Origin: an uncultured Roseburia sp.
GTDB lineage: Bacteria; Bacillota; Clostridia; Lachnospirales; Lachnospiraceae
DNA: 42,183 bases
Direction: 5' to 3'
Assembly (NCBI GenBank): GCA_947088345.1
Contig: CAMUGE010000028.1
Span: 1 to 42,183 of the forward strand
The position numbers and the translations under genes were made by a program. How positions within the stretch are numbered: the stretch's first letter is position 1; each line of letters begins with the position of its first letter. Shown in pieces: positions 36,001 to 42,183 of this stretch. The notes beneath the pieces are model-generated. The model saw nothing but the letters and a program-made list of their open reading frames with translations, was not told the origin of the DNA and ran no database searches.

Positions 36001-39000
36001 CGGCGATGAAAGCGCTTGGCGGCGCGTTTACCGCGGTGTTTGACGGGGAAAACAAAAATGTCTATACCGCAAGTGAAGACGCAAAAGATTATTATGAGGT
36101 AAAAGTAGGCGGAACGGTTGTTTCATTTACAGACAGGCCGTACAAACCGGACAACAGCACCGGTGTAGTGGCGGAGGTAAGTCCGATTTTGGATGCGTTA
36201 AAAGCGGCAGGAGTCGATTTATCCTATACTTTCGCAACAGAGGGGGCTCTTCCTGATTATTTTATCAGCGAGGGCGGCCAGCTTCCTTTACTGACAGTGA
36301 ATGCAGGGGAGACAAAGATTGAACTTGCCAATGTATCCACGGTTGTATTTACAAACGGCGAGCGAAATCTGACGAACTTTGGCGTTACCACAAATACTGC
36401 AAAGACGACGCTTCTGGCGGAACTATCCGCAGTAATCGGAAAGATCCCGGGCGTAACAGTAGAAACGGATACGCAGAATAAAGTATTTGAAGTTAAGTAT
36501 GGAACGGAAGCACAGTCCGGATTTGAGACGGAAGCGGGATTTATGACGGAAGAAGCGCCGGCAGGCGACGAAGAGCTTTCGTATATTGACGGAAATACGC
36601 AGACAGAGGTTTCATGTACTTATAAAGTGGATGGAGCAAACAAAACTGATAAAGTCACATTAAGCCCGGGTGAAGGAAAGGTTTCACCGGACGGTACGCC
36701 GTATCTGACCAATCATACGGAGTGGATCGCTGATTTTGCCGGATTGGCCGACAACGCGACGCAGGATCTGTTATGGGAGGCTGATATCCTCTTTGGCCGG
36801 GATAAATACGGCGCAAGACCCAGAAATAAATCCAGGAACGAGGGAACGCAGATGGTGCGTCATGATGTGACAAAGGACGGCGTGACGACATCCTGGTTTG
36901 CACTGCAGACGGGCAGCGACAAATTTACCGACTTATGTGAGATTGATCCGCAGAAGTGGTATCATGTGGAATTGATCGGGCATTACAATGCAAGTACGAA
37001 TATCACACTGTATTTATATGAGTATGGGGAGAATCAGGAAAAGAAGCTGATTCATAAACAGGCAAATGCCGGCTCCAGAAATAATCTTTCCGGCGGCGCG
37101 AACCACTGGTGCGCAGATCCGGGCATCAGCGTTGACAATTTAAAGATTACGCGTATAGCGCCGGATAAACTTACTGTAACTTCGCAGGATGACAAGACGG
37201 AGCTGAAAGCGGGCAACGCGCTTCAGTTTGCCTGCAGTGCATTCAGAAATGATGCGCCGCTTACCACTCCAATGTTAACCTGGTCGGTTTGTGATGAAAA
37301 CGGGGCGGTAATTTCGGATGACGAGATTACGATCAGCAGCGGCGGTCTGCTTTCAGTGGGGCTGAATGCAGCGGCACAGACAATCTATGTGAGAGCGGAG
37401 ACGGCATCCGGCGTCTATGATCAGATGCAGATTACAATTACGGCGGTAGATTTAGACAGTGTGAAATTTGACAGCCTGACGCTTTCGGCAGAAAGAAATT
37501 ATGTAAGCACAGAGGAGCCGCTTACCATTACGGCATCCGCAAAAAAAGCGGGGGCGGATGTTTCGCTTACCGCGGACGATTTAATCTGGTATGTCTGTGA
37601 TGCGGACAATATGCGCAAAATAGGAGACGAATTAAAGTGGATTTCTGTCAGGGATGGTGTTGTTACAGTAACAGAGCGTGCGATTTCACAGGATCTTACC
37701 ATTCGTGCGGCAGATCCGACAGATGCAGTGCGGGGTGCATATAAGATTCATGTAAAATCCAGCAATGCATTAGAGAATGGAGAGGACGGAGCATTAGACA
37801 GCCTTCTGTTTGCAGAAAACTGTGAGACGCCGCGCACCGGAACGGAATTTGTGCAGTCGGTTGACGGAACCTCGGCATATAAGGTGACTGGCGGCGGATA
37901 TAAGTCAGGAGAGATCAAAGAGACGGCAAGCGATGTCGTCGTTGATATGGACATTCAGTTCACTGCGGAAGGAGCGGGTTTCCAGCCGGCAAAAACAGGA
38001 AAGTTAAATACCTGTGTGATCTATCGCGACGGCAGGCTTGCGATACAGACCGGCGGCAGCAATTATACTTATTATAGTGAGAAAGGCGAGATTACAACGG
38101 ACGAATGGTACCATATCACGTTAATCCGCAGGCAAAAAAGCTATGCGCATATCATTTTTGATTTTTATGATGAAAACGGAGAGATTGACCTCTCGAAGAG
38201 AAAGATACTGCAGGATGTAAACCAGAGGAACGATGAGCCGACGGCGTTTGTGAATTTTAATGTCGGAACAGCATATGATAATCTGCGTATGCTTACGCCG
38301 GCGCCTACGGATATCAGTATTTCAACAGATGTTGCGCAGGTATTTGCCGGCAATACGGTACAGGTTTCTTCACAGCTTATGTGGAACGGTCTGGAGATGA
38401 AAAATCCGGATACGTCTGCCTTTGAATATAAGCTTTATGATTCCGCAAACCAGTATCCGTTAGAGGATGGCAAGATCACGATGAACGGCGAGGGCGTTAT
38501 TTCAATTGACGCCACAGTAGATGCACAGGATGTCTATGTGCGGGCAATCGCAAAGAAATCAGGCATCTATGCAAGCGCAAAATTCTCTGTTATATCTTCC
38601 GATATTTTTGCTGTGACGGGAATAGGTATCAGCGAGGATATGAGAAGGATTGTGAACATTACGGTCAATAAGAATTTCTTTTATGCAGACGAAGCGACTT
38701 TTGTAACGGTGATTTTTGATGAGAGCGGTGCTGTCAGTGCTGTGAAGACAAGGCAGCTGTACGGAGATTCACTGAAAACAGGTGAAAATACAGTTGTAGT
38801 CGGCATGGATATTCCGGCAGATTTTGAGAAAGACAAAGATAAGATTTGCGTCTTTCCTATCACAAAACTTGATTCGGACAAGATTACCGAGGAAAGTACG
38901 CCGGGCGCGTCGGTTGCGATCAGCGATAGTCATGCGGTTATTACGGTTCCGGCCTATGACGCGCAGTCGGATGTAACGGTTCTTGTGTTAAAGCGCAATG

Positions 39001-40100
39001 CAAACGAGAAGAAAATAAAGGACAGCGATATTGTTTACTTTAACCAGGTGAAAGCGGAGAATGTCGGAGATCCGGTATGGGTTGGAAACATTGACAGCTG
39101 TATAGCAAAAACAGGCGGAAAGTCAGGCGGCGCGCTGACGCTGTATACAGCGCTGCTCGGTGAGAGAACAGAAACGCCGGAGGAGCCGGATGATACGTCG
39201 ACCGAGAAACCGACGGATCCGACGAATCCATCGGAGAAACCGACGGATCCGGCAAATCCATCGGAAAATCCGAATCCATCGGAAAATCCGAATCCATCGG
39301 AAAATCCTCCGGCAGCTTCGGAACCTGTCGGAAGCAAAATTCCGTCCGGAAAAGACAAATTTGTTGTTAAGACAGCAGGCAATAATCCGACTGTAGAATT
39401 TTCGGGTACTACGAATAAATCACAGACAGTAAAGGTGCCGGATACCGTGCCATATAAAGGTGTGGATTATAAAGTGACATCTGTCGGGAAAAATGCATTT
39501 AAAAATAACAGTACAGTGAAAACGGTAGAGCTTGGTAAGAATGTGACGGTAATCGGAGATAATGCGTTTATTAACTGTAAGAGTTTAAAGACAGTCAAAA
39601 TAAACGGTCCGGTGACAAAAATCGGGGTAAGCGCATTTGCAAATTGTAAGAAGATTACAACATTTAAGACCGGCAATCAGGCTCAGACAATCGGAAAAGG
39701 TGCGTTTGAGAACTGCTCGGCACTGAAAACCCTGACGCTTGGCAAGAATGTGAAGACGATTGGCGACAATGCATTTAAGGGATGTACGTCATTGACAAAG
39801 GTTACGATTCCGGATAAAGTGACTTCTATAGGGGCGAAAGCATTTTACGGAGATAAGAAACTTGGTTCGGTTACAATCGGCACAGGTCTGACGAAGATCG
39901 GTAAAAGTGCATTTGAAAAATGTTCCAAACTTAAGAAAATTACAATCAGTTCCACGAAGATAAAAACGGTAGGAAAGAAAGCGTTTAAAGGAATTGAGAA
40001 AAAGGCGCAGGTGAAAGTGCCGAAAAAGAAAGTGACAGATTATAAAAAGAAATTCCGCAGCGCGGGCCTTGACAAGAAAGCAGCGGTAAAGAAAAAGTAA
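33036..40100 (+). CDS. Giant secreted GH2 glycosidase with BspA-type leucine-rich repeats, 2354 aa
   Basis: A signal peptide spans residues 1-33, with basic start and hydrophobic core ending near LTLAA. The glycoside hydrolase family 2 part comprises a sugar-binding jelly roll (about 63-245), an Ig-like domain (about 275-405) and a TIM barrel (about 410-730). The likely acid/base is Glu532 (FWEAGNNE) and the likely nucleophile Glu601 (MIETEYH). Ig-like domains follow (about 850-960). Two laminin-G-like jelly rolls (about 1229-1370 and 1589-1750) sit between further bacterial Ig-type modules. A Pro/Ser/Asn linker (about 2046-2099) leads to about eight 22-24-residue repeats of the IGxxAFxxCxxLKxVxI type (about 2113-2329) and a Lys-rich tail. 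There is no LPXTG or S-layer motif. Beta-galactosidase is a guess from the family and galE nearby; other GH2 activities are possible. The start follows AGGAGG. Confidence 0.93.
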   Translation: MMKVKRKAMALLCVLTMIVQMFLPFQSALTLAAEENGAQSGEDSSDVFTRPESPAVTYNMNVDWKYKRAADGKEFPLAAAKDGVAKNGKQFYEVGYDDSDWENVSLPHAVNADDSFDGVGVDAGEVSLYRGFMFYRKNVLVPQTDAGKKFILEFEAFRQSVYVYVNGTMAGYYEAGVAAVGFDITDYIKAGEENLIAVATDNASSRGSNFNTQETIPGHEPGDLSGMGYQWNTKDFNEVQGGLTGNVNLYAKNKIYQTLPLYNNLKTKGNYIYGSNFDFRAGSADITVEAEIRNESGSDADITLEVNVVDGDGKLAASFSKTQKVAAATDVGAKFQTVVPETAYDNAGNGVETGKVDSSTVDVSYITATQNVEGLHFWSDVSPYLYTVYTVLKQGDQIIDLSETTTGFREVTYDKDKGLQINGVSTYLTGYAQRSTNEWAAIGVANDWLSDLDMQMVKESNANLIRWMHIAPNPVDIRAGDKYGVVSVCPAGDKEGDQTGRAWDQRLETMRDVIIYFRNSPSILFWEAGNNEISAAHMKQMTDIRKELDPNGDRFMGCRTINSVEQIREAEWVGTMIYRHDAAAYASMEATGNYIPMIETEYHRNESPRRMWDDYTPPDYDYVNKWLGDGGSKTDGYDIWDQTQEDFALTMAADYSYFYDNRVGGTGKNYYSGAALMVWSDSNMHVRNCGVENCRTSGRVDPIRVKKESFYAIQTIQSQTPAVKILGHWNYPDYIKGDKENGNYWYEDKTFNGTFWEGNGTMLQRDPTNKTVYVIASPSVSRVELYVNDELFGTDKTADSNCIYAFPGVDITKAAITSKQGNIVAKAYNDRDEVVAEDKIVTVTPMTIRLTPVLGPNGFLADGSDLMYVDVAIVDGNGEVCPIDERKISFSVSDKSKAVFLGGYNSGIGERIVNHKDYVFAECGINRVFLRSTREAGSFTLTATAEGMQPVSITVETKAFDLEGGLTTTKQQSFAQGEVPDVVPPETAPAMKALGGAFTAVFDGENKNVYTASEDAKDYYEVKVGGTVVSFTDRPYKPDNSTGVVAEVSPILDALKAAGVDLSYTFATEGALPDYFISEGGQLPLLTVNAGETKIELANVSTVVFTNGERNLTNFGVTTNTAKTTLLAELSAVIGKIPGVTVETDTQNKVFEVKYGTEAQSGFETEAGFMTEEAPAGDEELSYIDGNTQTEVSCTYKVDGANKTDKVTLSPGEGKVSPDGTPYLTNHTEWIADFAGLADNATQDLLWEADILFGRDKYGARPRNKSRNEGTQMVRHDVTKDGVTTSWFALQTGSDKFTDLCEIDPQKWYHVELIGHYNASTNITLYLYEYGENQEKKLIHKQANAGSRNNLSGGANHWCADPGISVDNLKITRIAPDKLTVTSQDDKTELKAGNALQFACSAFRNDAPLTTPMLTWSVCDENGAVISDDEITISSGGLLSVGLNAAAQTIYVRAETASGVYDQMQITITAVDLDSVKFDSLTLSAERNYVSTEEPLTITASAKKAGADVSLTADDLIWYVCDADNMRKIGDELKWISVRDGVVTVTERAISQDLTIRAADPTDAVRGAYKIHVKSSNALENGEDGALDSLLFAENCETPRTGTEFVQSVDGTSAYKVTGGGYKSGEIKETASDVVVDMDIQFTAEGAGFQPAKTGKLNTCVIYRDGRLAIQTGGSNYTYYSEKGEITTDEWYHITLIRRQKSYAHIIFDFYDENGEIDLSKRKILQDVNQRNDEPTAFVNFNVGTAYDNLRMLTPAPTDISISTDVAQVFAGNTVQVSSQLMWNGLEMKNPDTSAFEYKLYDSANQYPLEDGKITMNGEGVISIDATVDAQDVYVRAIAKKSGIYASAKFSVISSDIFAVTGIGISEDMRRIVNITVNKNFFYADEATFVTVIFDESGAVSAVKTRQLYGDSLKTGENTVVVGMDIPADFEKDKDKICVFPITKLDSDKITEESTPGASVAISDSHAVITVPAYDAQSDVTVLVLKRNANEKKIKDSDIVYFNQVKAENVGDPVWVGNIDSCIAKTGGKSGGALTLYTALLGERTETPEEPDDTSTEKPTDPTNPSEKPTDPANPSENPNPSENPNPSENPPAASEPVGSKIPSGKDKFVVKTAGNNPTVEFSGTTNKSQTVKVPDTVPYKGVDYKVTSVGKNAFKNNSTVKTVELGKNVTVIGDNAFINCKSLKTVKINGPVTKIGVSAFANCKKITTFKTGNQAQTIGKGAFENCSALKTLTLGKNVKTIGDNAFKGCTSLTKVTIPDKVTSIGAKAFYGDKKLGSVTIGTGLTKIGKSAFEKCSKLKKITISSTKIKTVGKKAFKGIEKKAQVKVPKKKVTDYKKKFRSAGLDKKAAVKKK
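39210..39308 (+). repeat. Coding tandem repeats in the proline-rich linker
   Basis: An approximately 30-nt unit coding for KPTDPxNPSE occurs twice. It is followed by three copies of the 18-mer AATCCATCGGAAAATCCG (39255-39272, 39273-39290 and 39291-39308, the last with one change) coding for NPSENP. Such repeats can change in number by slippage without breaking the frame. Confidence 0.9.
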
Positions 40101-40133
40101 ACAGCGGGCTGCTGCCGTAAAGCGGCCAGTGCC

Positions 40134-40179
40134 AGGCAGGGGGATCGGATGCAAATCGCGATCCCCCTGCCTTATTATT
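40134..40179 (+). terminator. Terminator after the GH2-LRR gene
   Basis: A perfect 14-bp GC-rich stem (40134-40147 with 40159-40172), an 11-nt loop and a weak T-rich tail. Confidence 0.85.
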
Positions 40180-40181
40180 CA

Positions 40182-40210
40182 TTGATTCCTCCTGGAGCCT
40201 GTGCTATAAT
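40182..40210 (+). promoter_or_regulatory. Promoter of the lrgAB pair
   Basis: TTGATT (40182-40187), 17-nt spacer, TATAAT (40205-40210) with an extended TG (40202-40203). Confidence 0.8.
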
Positions 40211-40248
40211 GCAACAGGAAAAATAACAGTATGTCAGGAGGTAAGATT

Positions 40249-40614
40249 ATGAAATGGGTCAGGCAGTTTTTGGTGATCGCTGCCGTTACTTTTTTGGGTG
40301 AAATGCTGCGCTATTGGATTCCGCTTTCCGTTCCGGCAGGGATTTATGGGTTGCTTTTGTTATTTTTATGTTTATGCACCGGTATCCTGAAACTGCCGCA
40401 GGTTGAGGGCGCGGCGGATTTTCTGATTGAGACGATGCCGTTTTATTTTATTCCGGCCGGCGTCGGGCTGATGACAAAATGGGGCGAGATAACATCTCTT
40501 TTTGCGCCGATCGCTGTCGCCGTATTTTTCATTACTGCGATTGTGATGGCTGTCACAGGTACAGTAAGTCAGCGGCTGCTCAGGAAAGGAAAGCGGGGTG
40601 AAAAAGATGACTGA
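40249..40614 (+). CDS. lrgA: CidA/LrgA family holin-like protein, 121 aa
   Basis: A small integral membrane protein with four helices (about residues 5-22, 27-46, 60-80 and 86-108). The family pattern is WIPLSVPAGIYGLLLLFLCL, then FLIETMPFYFIPAGVGLM. The start ATG 40249 lies 6 nt after AGGAGGT. It overlaps lrgB by 8 nt. LrgA/CidA proteins resemble phage holins and affect autolysis or export of overflow metabolites such as pyruvate. Which of the two (Cid or Lrg) it corresponds to cannot be decided; no LytSR or CidR regulator is next to it. Confidence 0.93.
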   Translation: MKWVRQFLVIAAVTFLGEMLRYWIPLSVPAGIYGLLLLFLCLCTGILKLPQVEGAADFLIETMPFYFIPAGVGLMTKWGEITSLFAPIAVAVFFITAIVMAVTGTVSQRLLRKGKRGEKDD

Positions 40615-41299
40615 TTTTTTTTGTGAATCCGCCTTTTTCGCACTTGTGATAAGCCTGTTTGGGTATGAACTGGGAAATTTTTTGAAAAAAAAGACAAAAC
40701 TGCCGCTCTTTCATCCTCTTTTGATTTCTATTCTGGTTGTGATTGCGATACTTGTTCTATTTGGTATTGATTATCGTGTATATGAGGATGGAGCGAAGAT
40801 TCTGAATTATCTGCTAACCCCGTCCATGGTTGCGCTTGCTGTTCCTCTTTACCGTCAGTTGGAAATTCTGAAAAAAAACAGCCTTGCAATTTCAGTCGGT
40901 ATTTTGTCCGGGGTGGCGGCAAGTCTGATCCTTACCGTTTTTATGGCGGCTGTATTTGGATTGACGCACAGTGAATACGTGACGTTTCTGCCGAAATCAA
41001 TTACGACGGCGATCGGTATGGCAATGAGTGAGGAGCTTGGAGGGAGTGCGACAATTACGGTTGCAATCATTATCATCACCGGAATAGCCGGCAATATGAC
41101 AGGAGATTTGATCTGTAAGATTTTTAAGATTGAAGACAGGATTGCAGTTGGGCTTGCTCTTGGGACAAGCGCGCATGCGATCGGCACGGCGCGCGCGATG
41201 GAACTTGGAGAGATTGAGGGCGCAATGAGCAGTCTGGCGGTTGTAGTGGCGGGGCTGCTTACGGTGGCGGGGGCAAATATATTTGCCTTGTTCTACTAA
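40607..41299 (+). CDS. lrgB: CidB/LrgB family membrane protein, 230 aa
   Basis: The start ATG 40607 lies 6 nt after GGGGTG; a GTG at 40598 is part of that ribosome binding site. A multi-helix membrane protein with the family segments FHPLLISILVVIAIL, LLTPSMVALAVPLYRQ, LPKSITTAIGMAMSEELGG and GLALGTSAHAIGTARAMELG. It is translationally coupled to lrgA and acts with it. The full family length of about 230 residues is present. Confidence 0.96.
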   Translation: MTDFFCESAFFALVISLFGYELGNFLKKKTKLPLFHPLLISILVVIAILVLFGIDYRVYEDGAKILNYLLTPSMVALAVPLYRQLEILKKNSLAISVGILSGVAASLILTVFMAAVFGLTHSEYVTFLPKSITTAIGMAMSEELGGSATITVAIIIITGIAGNMTGDLICKIFKIEDRIAVGLALGTSAHAIGTARAMELGEIEGAMSSLAVVVAGLLTVAGANIFALFY

Positions 41300-41329
41300 G
41301 ATTATGCTCTGTAGGATAATCGAAAAACA

Positions 41330-41383
41330 CCGGCTGCAGAACTTTGTTGAAAAATATGATTTACATGTTCTGAGCCGGTTTGT
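41330..41383 (+). terminator. Terminator-like hairpin after lrgB
   Basis: CCGGCT (41330-41335) and CAGAAC (41337-41342) pair with GTTCTG (41367-41372) and AGCCGG (41373-41378), with one bulged G, followed by TTTGT. The loop is 24 nt. The T-run is short, so its efficiency is uncertain. Confidence 0.5.
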
Positions 41384-41396
41384 CTGCAGAATCCGG

Positions 41397-41726
41397 TCAG
41401 CCGATATTTAATATCACATTGACTGGATGCTGAAGGTTAGGCAGGTTTCTGTATGCAAGTACAAGTTCTTTTTCATGGTCGGTTAAGATCAGGTCGCCTG
41501 TTTCATTATAACCAAATTCGCCCAGAATATCTGTAATGCCGTATAATTTACACAGGCTCAGAAAAATATCAATTCTTGGATAGGACTGCCCGTTTTCCCA
41601 GCCGTAAATTGTTTTAATCGCAACGTCGATGGATTGTCTGTGTAATTCCGCCGCCACTTCTTTCATTTCTAATTTTTGTTTTTTTCTGGCTTTTTTTAAA
41701 ATGTTACCGATTAGTTCCGCGTTCAT
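41397..41726 (-). CDS. Small XRE-family DNA-binding protein, 109 aa
   Basis: The helix-turn-helix covers about residues 6-65, with IGNILKKARKKQKLEMKEVA and AIKTIYGWENGQSYPRID. The remaining 40 residues (EKELVLAYRNLPNLQHPVN) match the short tail common in phage and mobile-element regulators. The start ATG 41726 follows AAGGAGGA. It is convergent with lrgB and divergent from the possible small gene at 41943. Its target is unknown. Confidence 0.9.
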   Translation of the reverse strand: MNAELIGNILKKARKKQKLEMKEVAAELHRQSIDVAIKTIYGWENGQSYPRIDIFLSLCKLYGITDILGEFGYNETGDLILTDHEKELVLAYRNLPNLQHPVNVILNIG

Positions 41727-41839
41727 CTCTCTGTCCTCCTTTTATAAGCGTGTAAGGTAATTTTATGTAAAAACGAAAACACCCAAAAACCGGATGGCGG
41801 ACAGGGTGGTTCGGTTACAACCAGTTATTTTATGGAAAT

Positions 41840-41863
41840 CAGACTGGGAGATCAGTCTGTTTT
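41840..41863 (+). terminator. Small terminator upstream of the possible short gene
   Basis: CAGACTG (41840-41846) pairs with CAGTCTG (41853-41859), then TTTT. It lies 80 nt upstream of ATG 41943 and could be an attenuator for it. The region 41727-42183 (457 nt) is AT-rich and holds only this hairpin, the possible short gene and the promoter at its end. Confidence 0.5.
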
Positions 41864-41942
41864 ATCGAATAGATATTGCAGTATTTTTAAGCAGATTCTT
41901 TCTCTTACTTTTTATGGATTCATAATTCGAAAGGAGAGAATT

Positions 41943-42005
41943 ATGAAAAGTGCACAAATTACAAAAAGTTTTGTCTTTGCAGCAACGACATTTTACCGGA
42001 TATGA
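41943..42005 (+). CDS. Possible 20-residue peptide gene
   Basis: ATG 41943 follows AAAGGAGAG at good distance and gives a peptide starting MKSAQITKSFVF and ending in TTFYRI before TGA. It has a basic N terminus and a hydrophobic middle. No family was recognised. Its size and place opposite an XRE regulator recall the short peptides of Rgg-type circuits, but a decayed N terminus of a longer gene is equally possible. Confidence 0.35.
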   Translation: MKSAQITKSFVFAATTFYRI

Positions 42006-42145
42006 TACATATTGTCCGTGAAGCACGTAATATATTGTGCAATTTTTAATCAATGTAAATTTATCATTATAAAAAATTCAAATTAAGTATATCATATTAC
42101 GGATAAAATAGCAATATTTTATAACCATAAACTTCAATAAGTCTT

Positions 42146-42175
42146 TTGGCCAAGTCCTGAAAAATCTGCTATAAT
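42146..42175 (+). promoter_or_regulatory. Promoter at the right edge
   Basis: TTGGCC (42146-42151), 18-nt spacer, TATAAT (42170-42175) with an extended TG (42167-42168). Its gene lies beyond the window. Confidence 0.6.
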
Positions 42176-42183
42176 AAATGGGG

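Noticed and set aside
39950-40100. Sortase signal at the end of the GH2-LRR protein
   Set aside because: The C terminus is Lys-rich with no LPXTG and no hydrophobic segment.
41862-42053. Cys-rich minus-strand frame (KCRCC and CNLC)
   Set aside because: It starts with TTG without a ribosome binding site and lies opposite the frame with a good start signal.

Overview
The window looks like chromosomal DNA of a Gram-positive anaerobe of the class Clostridia, most likely Lachnospiraceae. The reasons are the housekeeping genes (IF3-L35-L20 cluster, ATP-type PEP carboxykinase, MinCDE, a SpoIID-like protein), strong GGAGG ribosome binding sites, sigma-A type promoters and a secreted BspA-type leucine-rich-repeat protein. 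All identifications come from reading motifs; no database search was run.

Layout. 1-1435: a tRNA-Trp, a small gene on the minus strand sharing its terminator, a Y RNA of the YrlA type (a circularly permuted tRNA-like fold), and next to it a gutted Ro60-type gene. 1550-4525: a promoter and attenuator leader, then infC-rpmI-rplT continuing into ilvN-ilvC. 4580-10775: minCDE, leuS, leuC, leuD. 10751-11566 (minus): a two-AP2-domain protein that overlaps the end of leuD. 11905-13389: thrC. 13517-14793 (minus): a CheY-like receiver and a CheX-like protein. 14968-19268: a small membrane protein, citrate synthase (minus), cytidine deaminase and PEP carboxykinase.

19377-19845 is a non-coding locus: a promoter, a 6S-like RNA, ten copies of the motif ACARAAG spaced 17-22 nt apart, and a terminator. 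It is followed by a SpoIID/LytB-like protein and a YihY-family membrane protein, with a compact palindromic element between them. 23259-25145 (minus) is a GntR regulator with an ABC exporter. 25226-26025 is a broken SGNH-type gene. 26058-29744 is an XRE/TPR-type regulator divergent from an ABC-2 exporter with two permeases.

30147-40100 holds a chemoreceptor, galE and a 2354-residue secreted GH2 glycosidase with a BspA-type repeat tail. Together they suggest sensing and breakdown of a galactoside-containing glycan. 40249-41299 is an LrgA/LrgB pair. The window ends with a small XRE regulator (minus), a possible 20-codon gene, and a promoter pointing out of the window.

The observations most worth a second look are the YrlA RNA beside a ruined Ro gene, the ACARAAG array behind the 6S-like RNA, the palindromic intergenic elements, and the giant GH2-LRR protein.
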